Of a stretch of 64,000 bases of DNA, positions 23,788 through 32,101 are shown piece after piece. How positions within the stretch are numbered: the first letter of the stretch is position 1; each line of letters opens with the position of its first letter. The translations under genes and the position numbers were made by a program. Under the pieces are notes generated by a model. It worked only from the letters and a program-made list of their open reading frames with translations. It had not been told where the DNA came from and searched no databases. The stretch is from Toxorhynchites rutilus septentrionalis (taxonomy: Eukaryota > Arthropoda > Insecta > Diptera > Culicidae): positions 95,095,709 through 95,159,708 of the forward strand of contig NC_073746.1 of NCBI RefSeq assembly GCF_029784135.1, in the 5' to 3' direction.

Positions 23788-25816
23788 ACGGTTGCCAACT
23801 ATAATTTTCAAAAATCAGGAAGAATGAAAATAAAAATCAGGAATAGCTCATATTTGTTTTGGAAAAACCATAGCATCGTTTTTATAAGGATGCTTGCATT
23901 TATTCAATTTCTTGTTTACAGTTTCGCTCTACAATCATTCGAAATCTTTTAAGCAGCTTAGGCAATTATATACTCCAGGAACATGTTTGCTTTTTCGTCG
24001 AATACTATTCTAAGGAGAGATGCCAACCTTCCTGATTTTTCAGGATTTCCCAGACTTTTAGGCACGCTCCCTGATATCCTGACAAACACTCAATTTTCCC
24101 TGATTTTTATAAAATGATCCTGATTTTTCCTGATTTTTTATTTTCTGCTAAATCAGAAAAAAACATATAAATATACTGGGAGTTTTGCTGGTTGTGTATG
24201 AGAACTGTCATAATAGTCTAAATTAATAAACTTTCCGGTCCGCGCTTATATAATGCTTACTCTTTCTTTCAATTATGCTTTAAATTTTGAAGTTAACGTG
24301 AAAGAAATATAATCTTTGAGAATCATATGCCCGAATGTTCTCGCCATTCAATCTCAATAAAACGAAGATTAGAAACAGAATAGGAACGGAAACGATGAAA
24401 GGAATATTAGCGACCAAAAATTATGTACAGTTAAATAAAAACGATACAGGCTTCATTACATTTTCGCAGCAAATAACATCCAAGTATAACAATCGATTTA
24501 CAAGAATTTTAGAAGTAAGAACGTGTAAGCATCTTTTTTTTATTAAACTGTAATTATTATTAAAAAGTGTTTTATTTCTTGCAGAATATATATTAAATTG
24601 TTTGTAAAGTTGCAAGAATGGTCCGTGAGACACGACAAATGAATTAGCAGGTTCACTTCATATGTTTAAAATCTCCCTTCATGTGCATCAGTTGAAACAT
24701 GGTTACGTAAATCGTTAAGACTTGTGTATTTCATCTATGCATCGATTTTTTTTTAAAGCAAATCGTGGCGGGTGATGAAAACGGGTCATTTGAAACAATC
24801 CGACTGACCCGGTCTTCACCTGAAAAAAAATTATGATCTGGTTCAGGTGGTATTGGAGAGGAATTCTGTATTGTGAGCTTCTACCAAGCAACCAGTCGAT
24901 ACATCCCCACAAATACTGCTCGTAACTGGACAAATTAGCTTCCATGATTAGTTAATGTATAGAATTGATTTCAGAACTTCCTGAATTGATTGCAAAACAA
25001 CACTGTGCATATAAAATTCAAAAAATTATACTTTTGTTTTCTCAAAAAAGGGTACAAACTTTCCGGACATCCCAATATGAGCTATCCTGATTTTTTTTCA
25101 TTCTCCCTGATTTTTCAAAAAAATAGTTGGCAACCCTGATTCTAAGTATGTTTTATGCAGACCATAGAGTTCAAGTTTTTGCCTCTGATATAATTTTGCA
25201 GAGATCGTTTATATTTTTTTCAGAAAATCTGCAGCACCACTTGTTGTATCACGTGTATATACGAGTAGCCGCAGAGTTACTGATGAAGAAATTTGTTTCA
25301 GAGTGTACTATTACTTAAGAGAAACTTTTTGAATTCAAATTCAATACAAGGTAAAGTTGTTCCCCATATCTAATCTAGTTATTATCCGCTAAATTCGACA
25401 GATATTCTGGTTTCATAAAATTATTTATCACTGTTTTGAAAAGCCTCGAAACGATTGTGCGTAATAAAAATAATACGGGATTTTCATCATGGAAAAACCT
25501 ATTCAGTCGATTTGCAACGAGCATACATATTGATGAAGAACATAGGTACAGCCTTGTATTAGGAGGATTTAATTTGCGTTATAAATCCGGAGAGCTATTA
25601 TGACAGTTTTAATTTTCAACCATGAAAACTTTGACAGGGATCCCAGTATATTTATTACGGATAATTCCCACTCTGATAAAGTGAAAAGTACAAAAATCAG
25701 GAAAAATCGGGATCATTTCTGAAAACTTAGGAAAAACTGAGTGTTTGTCAGGATATTACGGAACGTGCCAAAAAGTCTGGGAAAACCTGAAAAATTAGGT
25801 ATGTTGGCATCTCTGT
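23788..25816 (+). mobile_element. hAT-like non-autonomous element (outer), split by a second copy
   Basis: Outer element bounded by the 8-bp target duplication TTGCACCT (23780-23787 and 25817-25824). Its left end is ACGGTTGCCAACTATAATTT…AAAAATCAGG (end type 1). Its right end, complemented, is ACAGAGATGCCAACATACCT…TTTTTCAGG (end type 2). Without the inserted copy it is about 0.9 kb. An 8-bp duplication and CAGNG-like starts suggest the hAT superfamily. No transposase is recognisable inside. A third relative with end type 1 begins at 43549. Confidence 0.75.
24015..25138 (-). mobile_element. hAT-like non-autonomous element (inner), inserted inversely in the outer copy
   Basis: Bounded by the 8-bp duplication ATTCTAAG at 24007-24014 and 25139-25146. 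Its left end is type 2 (GAGAGATGCCAACCTTCC…). Its right end, complemented, is type 1 (CAGGGTTGCCAACTATTTTT…). It is therefore the same family as the outer copy but reversed, 1124 bp long. It must be younger than the outer copy. A minus-strand open frame of 76 codons (24715-24945) shows no known domain. Confidence 0.8.
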
Positions 25817-25984
25817 TTGCACCTCCTTTATGGTCTGTCAAATAATCTAGTATCTTACCCTCCCTGTCCATTTTTCTCACCTTTCCCCTACATAGTAATA
25901 TAATAGCAGCGGAAGGCTTCGGAAGCATTCTGGGTTTGGAACCAGAAATCTTTAGTATCAATATAACCGCTTCTGGTAGGACTG

Positions 25985-26330
25985 TCTGCAACGAAGCCAT
26001 TCTTTCGGATGACTTCAACCAGACGCAATTCCATGGACAAAACCAGTGTCTCAAGGGTTTCGTGTGAGATCTTCTCCCAGGACTCATGAATTCGACATTT
26101 GTGTAGATTTACGCTGTCAAATCAGCCCAACACATCAATGTACCACCACCAAAGTGCCTGCTCAACGCAACTTCCGGATCATTGCGCAAATAGTGCCAGT
26201 AGTACTGCCAGCCGTCTGGCCCATTAAGGTTGAAGTTCTTCCATCCATCGGTCTAGGAAATGTACTTCTCTGCGAATTTACAGCGATCCTAAGTATGTCG
26301 TTCCGTCCACTTGGGTTTTTCAAGTCGTTT
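25985..26330 (-). pseudogene. Tc3-type transposase remnant
   Basis: On the minus strand, pieces of a Tc1/Tc3-superfamily transposase appear in order. About 26275-26128 reads FAEKYIS*TDGWKNFN, then LNGPDGWQYYWHYLRNDPEV and HFGGGTLMCWADLTA; this corresponds to the usual block around the first catalytic Asp through the FGGGS.MVWA motif. Then 26080-25990 reads SWEKISHETLETLVLSMELR followed by VEVIRKNG, the usual C-terminal end. The segment carrying the second Asp and the Glu is missing between them, the first Asp region is damaged, and stop codons interrupt it. Similar to the mosquito Tc3-like family by sequence style; assignment is from motif recognition. Confidence 0.75.
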
Positions 26331-27029
26331 ACGCCCTTCCAAGTTCATATTGCTTGGGAGAATTTGTTGTACGCGACGTATAGTGACCGGAAATAACAGT
26401 TCTGAGCTTGTTTTTTCTTTCCGCGTTTCTGGATACGGTTAAGTTTATCACCGTTTTTAACCGTAACTTCACGACTAACTGATTGACTAAATCACGCGGG
26501 AAAAGTGATGGGAACTAAGATGGGAACTAAGATAAAATGTGTTATTTTGATTAAAAATCAGAGAGAGAGAGAGAGAGAAGCCAACTCGCGTTTGTTGTGA
26601 TCACCCTTATGTGAGCGCGAACCAGTCACTGTGAACCAAGGGAAAGTATTGAACTCTGTAGAAAATTTTAATATGACATTGGTTTCAAGACTTTTTATGT
26701 AAAACATAATTTTGACGTCGGATTACGTCTTTCATTTCTATATGTTCAAAGCTTCGAAAACGAGAGTGTCACATTGGAGAAACTAGATTTTGAGCAATAA
26801 TACCTCTTTGCTGGTTGAAAGAAATGGTATGATAATAAATTCATTCTAAAGTTAAAATGTCTACGCGTTATATGTTTGTTACTTATTGATCCAAAAACAT
26901 TTTTCATAGCCCTGAAATTGCTTTAAAAGCAAGCTATTGAAATCACAAAAATCTGTATATAAATGTGTGTCAGCTCGGAAATCCACTCATTTATAGTTGT
27001 ACAGCATTTTGAGCATGTTATCACTGCTC
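26331..27029. other. No gene; AG microsatellite and one GACGT palindrome
   Basis: A (GA)n tract of about nine units lies at 26561-26579. At 26714-26729 is GACGTCGGATTACGTC, the minus-strand form of the GACGTAGTCCTACGTC-type palindrome found in families Q and the tandem-repeat tails. No coding signal. Confidence 0.5.
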
Positions 27030-27446
27030 AAGATTGATGTGGCGGAGATGATGAACGATGATGAACGGAGTCACCACCAAGAGCCTGCTTGTGCAAACGA
27101 AGGACACCGGTGCGTCGTGTTCGTTCAAGCTTCCTCCTTCCACCGAAGAGAAGAATGGTACCGCTAAAAAGGCGACCAAGAAAGCACCAGATTCGAAAAA
27201 AGTTACCATTTCCGGAAATAAGGGCAGGGCATGGAGAACATACGCCGAGAAGAATCGGAAAAATGCTATCGGGGAGAAGAAAACAGTAACCGCTGCACGA
27301 AAAAAAACCCAAAATTGCTGCTATGAAGAAGGCGACCAGCAAGAAGAAAACTGCTGCTACTGCTGATGCGGCTGCGGCCGAAAGCAAAAGTCAAATAAAC
27401 CCTCAAAAATTGCACTGCAAAGAAACCGAAATCGCCAAAGCCATAG
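27030..27446 (+). pseudogene. Decayed linker histone H1 copy
   Basis: Plus-strand pieces of histone H1 appear in their normal order but in different frames. LKIDVAEMM (near 27030) is followed by NGVTTKSLLVQTKDTGASCS then FKLPPSTEE, the end of the winged-helix globular domain. The lysine/alanine-rich tail follows: AKKATKKAPDSKKV, then after a shift KPKIAAMKKATSKKKTAATA, and after another shift AKKPKSPKP before TAG at 27444. The N-terminal third is absent. No intron is needed to read it, and animal replication-type H1 genes are intronless, so it may be a retrocopy or a relic of an H1 gene. It cannot encode H1. Confidence 0.85.
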
Positions 27447-27776
27447 AAAAAAATTACCGTCGCCACAAATAACGCACGATACGAGAGATTTTGGTGTGTT
27501 AGAAGCAAATCAAATCCCGTTCTTTCCAGAATTACAAATTGCTTTGAAGCGAAAGGGTTCATCAAATACAGCGATCAAATACATTCTCTTGTAATTTCTT
27601 CGATCAAGTGCGATCAGCGTAAGATTACAACTTTCGAGAACTTATTGGGGGTACAATGAATCTCGAGAAAGACAACTCATTTGATGTTCACTTATAGGGC
27701 AGAGCGAACGCAACATTTTTGTAGACTGATTGGAAGCGACAGATGTTTTATCTATTGAAAATAGTATACAAATCAT
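27447..27776. other. No gene recognised
   Basis: Sequence downstream of the H1 relic; no histone-type 3' stem-loop was seen immediately after the TAG. Confidence 0.35.
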
Positions 27777-28220
27777 ATCACACACAAAGGGGAGAAAGAG
27801 TCTTGATTCTTTTAGTCTTGTGGACGAGGCGGATTGGTTCACTATCACTATCGGTCAATTCAATTGGTCCCTCAGTGATGATTAGCGATCTGCATGCAAA
27901 TTCGGAATTTACAAATGAATGGTCCACCGGCGAAGGACAGGAATGTAATGGCAAAGACGTCGAAAGACTGGTAGGATAATTCTTATCGTCATCCGAATCG
28001 GACACAGGTACTGCATCCGTTCTGTGAACCTTCTATTGTTTCCATCGGACATAAAAACACTTTCCTCAGAATGCACTTGTGAGAAATCAAGGTTGACTCT
28101 TTTAATTGGGGGATCAGCACTTATTTGATGTATTCCACATACGCTGCATATTTGCACTACATCGGAGGGTATCCAATCATTGCAAAAAATCGATCCACTG
28201 AGCTTGCAGCAATAAATCAA
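27777..28220 (-). pseudogene. Possible degenerate coding region, unknown product
   Basis: Two overlapping minus-strand open frames abut. The upstream (28220-27909) starts MIYCCKLSGSIFCNDWIPS and has a CSVCG pair plus the polar run SQVHSEESVFMSDGNNRR. The downstream (28005-27778) starts MSDSDDDKNYPTSLSTSLP and is rich in Ser, Asp and Thr, including TEGPIELTDSDSEPIR. A single frameshift near 28000 would join them into ~145 residues with protein-like composition. I do not recognise a family. It may equally be chance; only a protein search can settle it. Confidence 0.25.
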
Positions 28221-28682
28221 CCGGGACCGGTGTAATTATATGTTGGGATGATTTTTGGCTCCAGCCACATCGCCTCATCTTAGCTGTACCGAATCAAATG
28301 AAATTGCACCGGATCGCAGAAGGCAAACACTAATCGAAATTTTCTGATTAAAACACGAAAAGATGGTTAATGTCGGCGATTTTCAACTTGGAAACAATGA
28401 AAGAATTTGCGAAAAATGAATTGAAGATCGGAAAAAGTCGCAAATAAGCCCAAAATACCCATAAATTCACATGAGATCTCCAAAGGCGAACAAAACATAA
28501 AAATTAATTTGCTTATTACTTACTATATTGCTTTAGAATGCATCGAAATAATTCGTTAGGATAACTATATCCAAATTTTACGAAGTAAAAACACTTGTTT
28601 GTGGTTGGTCGAAGCTGTTGGAAGCTGCCAACTGACTTGTTAACTTTTTCCTTATTTTCTACATGATCCATGATCAGATTTA
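28221..28682. other. No gene recognised
   Basis: No supported gene or repeat match. Confidence 0.3.
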
Positions 28683-28865
28683 GACATAGTCCTACGTCAA
28701 AAATCATATCGCAAACAAAAACGCACAAATCATCTCACAAACATTGATTCACGTCAAGTTTGTATACTTTTCCCGAAAATGAATTACAACAACTTGCTTG
28801 ATTGAAAAATTATAGGAGGTTGTGTCCAAGACACGACCACATTGTCCACGTAGAACTACGCTGTT
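28683..28865 (+). repeat. GACGTAG/CTACGTC palindrome plus GTGTCCAAGACACGACC module
   Basis: GACATAGTCCTACGTC at 28683-28698 is followed ~120 bp later by GGTTGTGTCCAAGACACGAC at 28818-28837 and CACGTAGAACTACG to 28860. The order matches that at 30755-31000, so the two modules travel together in one dispersed family. Confidence 0.55.
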
Positions 28866-28927
28866 ATTTTATTCAAGTCGCGGACAATATTTTAGAATTT
28901 TACGAAATTTTAGAATCGTTTGGTCGC

Positions 28928-29200
28928 ACTGAAATGGTTTTTTATTGTAGAATCAGTTGATGATAATTAATTGATGATTCATTCTTGCCTTCGCAGAACA
29001 ATACACAAGCTGATCCAATGTCGAACTTTGTTTCATGTCAATACATGTGACCTTTTTCGCAATTGACATACACTCGGCTACAGGCGATTATATACTTGTT
29101 GCATCAGCACTATTATTCCACATAACTACATCAATCTTTCTTTGGCACCGCAAGGAAACAACAACAATGGCAATATTTGCAAGCATCAAATATCATGCTG
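28928..29200 (+). repeat. Dispersed repeat, related to 38760-38950
   Basis: Shares a run of blocks with 38760-38950: AATACACAAGCTG, CATGTCGA-like, TTTTCGCA…, ACTCGGCTACAGGCGA/GAGTATACAGGCGAG, and CACTATT. Divergence is high, so it is an old copy. No coding signal. Confidence 0.4.
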
Positions 29201-29269
29201 TAGTTATTCAGTATTGTCTCAGTGGAATCGTACCTCAAGACATCTCTTGTACAACGTAAACCAACCAGC

Positions 29270-29820
29270 GTCACACAAGTATACCACTCATATAGAGCCA
29301 TACATTGGTGGCTTGAAGCGACTAAGAATATAAACACTTCTCATAATTCTGACCTATTCTCAAAAGAAACGTTTCTGTTAATATTACTGGATCGAGAAAG
29401 TTGCATTACTTTCTCATAAGCGTACCTGTTATCCTCAGTGGAGATAGTTTTACTACTGCCAAGTGAAACCCAATCACAGAAAAATGATAGATTTACTTTC
29501 TCAGTGACTAAATAAACGAAATAAATTCTGTCTGTTAGTTTCAATAACCTCGAAAAGAGTTGCATTGTTTCATTATGATCAAGATTAGCGCAAATGCTAT
29601 CCTTGTTGAAGGCAGTTTTGCGATTGGCACGCGAACCCAAATAACTCATAACATTCCAGTACGATGGCCTGAAGCAACTAAATATACACACACTTATCTC
29701 CGCTTTGCGCTCTTCTCAACAAAAGTGCTTTCTATTAATATTTCCGGTCTCGATTAGCTTAGCTTCTTTCCTTGGTGGAGATAGTTTTGCTCCAGTTATG
29801 CGAATCAAATGACACACAAC
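29270..29820 (+). repeat. Two imperfect direct copies of a ~190-bp unit
   Basis: The unit at 29270-29480 recurs at 29628-29820, offset by ~357 bp. Shared blocks are GGCTTGAAGCGACTAA / GGCCTGAAGCAACTAA, CTCAAAAGAAACG / CTCAACAAAAGTG, TCTGTTAATATTACTGGATC / TCTATTAATATTTCCGGTCT, and GTGGAGATAGTTTT followed by AATCACA-like sequence. Possibly a local duplication or two insertions of a related repeat. Non-coding. Confidence 0.5.
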
Positions 29821-29830
29821 ATTCGTGAAC

Positions 29831-30091
29831 AATTCACGCTAAACTTTTCAATAGGACCTATCTGTTTTGATCGATTCTCTTTACAGACTTTCTCTTTCAA
29901 TTACCACGGTCTGACATACAGATTTTGCGCCAATTTTGCCACATAGTTTGATAAACGCGGATCCCTTCTACACTCCTGATCATCGAACAGATTAGGGAAT
30001 GCTTTTCCCGCTGAGTTATTAGCGATAGAGAATGTCGATGAAGAAAATCGATCAAAACAGATAGGTCCTATTGAAAAGTTAAGCGTGAATT
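29831..30091. mobile_element. 261-bp MITE with ~47-bp terminal inverted repeats
   Basis: The left end AATTCACGCTAAACTTTTCA, continuing ATAGGACCTATCTGTTTTGA and TCGATT, is matched almost exactly by the complement of the right end (30045-30091). Only one or two bases differ over ~47 bp, so the copy is fairly young. The interior has no coding frame. AATT at both outer edges is part of the repeat or a short target duplication; this could not be resolved. Confidence 0.8.
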
Positions 30092-30519
30092 ATTTTCTTG
30101 GTGAGCCGATGATAGCCTAGATTGGTGATTCCCCACACAACTGTGTAGTTCGGAACCTCAATGGAATGGCGTTAGTTTGATTCAGGTAAATCACGGAGAG
30201 CAACTACGAATTGTGCAGTCTGCCCAAGCTCAAGCTCAAGCTCAATGGAATGGCGTTTTGTAATTTGGTCGAGTCCACAGCTCAATCCGGGAAGAAGACA
30301 TGTGATGACACAAAACAAGGAAGAACAAGCGATGTTCATTGGTTCATATCTAGAACGATACTGAAAGTTTGCCTCAGTGAGATCCAACATTTATGCTCTA
30401 GGCAAATATTTCCCTTTGTTCTTGATCTTCTTCTTTTCTTTGTTCACCAAGACTATTAATCATTCCCTTTCGTTGATCGTCGATAAGTTGCTCGTTATAG
30501 ACGGGATAGGTAGGGAAAT
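30092..30519. other. No gene recognised
   Basis: Contains CTCAAGCTCAAGCTCAATGG at about 30229 (AGCTCA triplicate) and two copies of CTCAATGGAATGGCGTT (30158 and 30240), a short direct repeat. No coding signal. Confidence 0.4.
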
Positions 30520-30775
30520 TCATAAATAAGCAGAACAAATATATGGGAAAATGGAAATGCTTCTAGTTTTCATCAATTTAAACCGTTTACACACCAGGGG
30601 ATTGTAATGTATAGCATAATAAACAAATCTTAGGGAATTTCCGATTCGCTTGGTATGTAAATCGCCAAAATCCGTTCACGGCAAAAAAGTTATTAACGTT
30701 AACTTCGTTTCATAAAAACGTTACCTGTTTTCTGATTTGGCACCCTCTATGAAAGACGTAGTTCTACGTCGAAAA
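30520..30775 (+). repeat. Dispersed repeat family Q, copy 3
   Basis: Matches 13950-14206 over the full length: ATGGGAAAATGGAAATGCTT, CATCAATTTAAACCGTTTAC, GGGAATTTCCGATTCGCTTG, AAAATCCGTTCACGG, CGTTTCATAAAAACGTTACC and TTTCTGATTTGGCACCCTC. It ends in GACGTAGTTCTACGTC at 30755-30770. Confidence 0.7.
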
Positions 30776-30957
30776 GCGTAAGAAGAATAAGAAGAAAACA
30801 AACTATCTGCATTCAGCTGGCTCCTTTCTCTCAGGTTAAAATGTTTGTATTTCACAAAATGGCCTCAAACGTTGGGAAAGTGCAAAAAGATGAATAGATA
30901 TAAGAAACTAGAATCGTAACCTAGAATAGTGTAAACATAATATAAAAAGTCACAGGA

Positions 30958-31090
30958 GGGTTGTGTCCGAGACACGACCGCATAGTTGGCGTAGGATTCC
31001 GTTGGGCTATCTGTTGATTTTGGATATGTTTACGTTAAACTCTTTGATAATGATTTGGTGGTCCTGAAAAGGGCAATTTTGTTTGGTTGT
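30958..31090 (-). repeat. GTGTC…GACACGACC module with a histone-like 3' stem-loop
   Basis: Plus-strand GGTTGTGTCCGAGACACGAC at 30959-30978 is followed by GGCGTAGGATTCCG. About 80 bp on, the minus strand reads TGCCCTTTTCAGGACCACCA (31057-31076), resembling the histone mRNA 3' stem-loop (GGCYCTTTTCAGRGCC with a following ACCCA). Four of the six stem pairs are kept. A better-kept version lies at 41039-41056. Whether the family derives from histone-gene flanks is inference. Confidence 0.45.
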
Positions 31091-31644
31091 TGGGTATTGT
31101 TTGTTCACTCGACCAGTGTTTACCGAGTGATGATGACAGAAGTATGGTAAACAGTCGTTCGGTGGTGCCTATCAGATAGAAGATGCCGAAGTGGAATGAG
31201 ATATGATGAAAACCGCCATCTGTGACCCTAGACGAGATGCCTCCTGTGTGATGTATGGATGAAATAAAGACAAAAACTCACCAATGTAATATAAGATAAT
31301 TAACAATACCGAATTTTCGAATATTTCTTCACTTTTTCAATTTTTTCTCGCCGCATGAACTTTCCTTGGGTGAAAATGAACACAACAAAACAGACAGCTT
31401 AAACCGAACGACCCATACACGAGCGGGAACACACCTTGGTTTTTATTTATGAAAATTTAAATAAACCGTTTCATATATCAAGTCATTTTTAACACAACTG
31501 CTAGCATACACAATTTGACAATTACACTTGTGCTAAATTTTTCACAAAACACGATCGGTCATTGATATGAAATTTCACGAAGCAATCAACATTAAAGTTC
31601 CAAATTTAAATTTTATTTACAAGAATTAATCGTATCTCTCACCC
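31091..31644. other. No gene recognised
   Basis: No supported gene. Minus-strand GGTGAGTTTTTG near 31285 resembles a 5' splice site but no flanking exon is evident. Confidence 0.35.
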
Positions 31645-31830
31645 TACTTGCAATATAAAAATGCCCCCGACTTGTATATATTTGCAATACCGATTTCCCT
31701 CGGGCACCTCGGTTTTGATGTCTCTGTTAGGGAACACATTTCGGTAGGAACAAAAGTTCCCCCCACTTTAATGTATTTGCAATGCCGATTGCTCTCAGGC
31801 AGCTTGGTTTTGATGTCTCTGTTAGGGAAC
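31645..31830 (+). repeat. ~95-bp-unit tandem repeat, two units
   Basis: Two units spaced by 95 bp share ATATTTGCAATACCGATT / ATGTATTTGCAATGCCGATT, TTTTGATGTCTCTGTTAGGG and AACATTTCGGTAGGAACAAA. It is the same family as 39655-40205. It is followed by a T/A-rich tail (31831-32101) that ends in GACGTAATCCTGCGTC, as also seen at 39655-40479, so array plus tail is one composite element. Confidence 0.7.
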
Positions 31831-32101
31831 CGCCGCATGTATCGCCAATTTCGACCAATTAGAAGTGGATAGGGGTTGAAATTTTTCAATTGTTCGATAG
31901 TTAGTTTCATGACATATATTATTTTCTTCAATATAAAAAATTGTTATGGAGTGCCGAAATCGATTGACGCAAAAATTTAATCAATCCATCATGAAATGAC
32001 TGAATAATAAGCGTTTGAAATTGGACAATTTTCACGATGTGCTCGATTTTCGATTTTCAATTTGTAGCCTAATATGTTCCCGAAAGACGTAATCCTGCGT
32101 C
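31831..32101 (+). repeat. Tail of the tandem-repeat element, ending in the GACGTAN…TACGTC palindrome
   Basis: Aligned by eye with 40206-40479: a CAATTNGNNCCAAT-like start, TTTCAATTGTTCGATAGTTA / CAGTTATTCAATTATTTATC, then CAATCCATC…, and the terminal GACGTAATCCTGCGTC (32086-32101). Non-coding. Confidence 0.55.

Noticed and set aside
24715..24945. A transposase gene inside the inner hAT-like element
   Set aside because: The 76-codon frame shows none of the hAT transposase signatures and is far too short.
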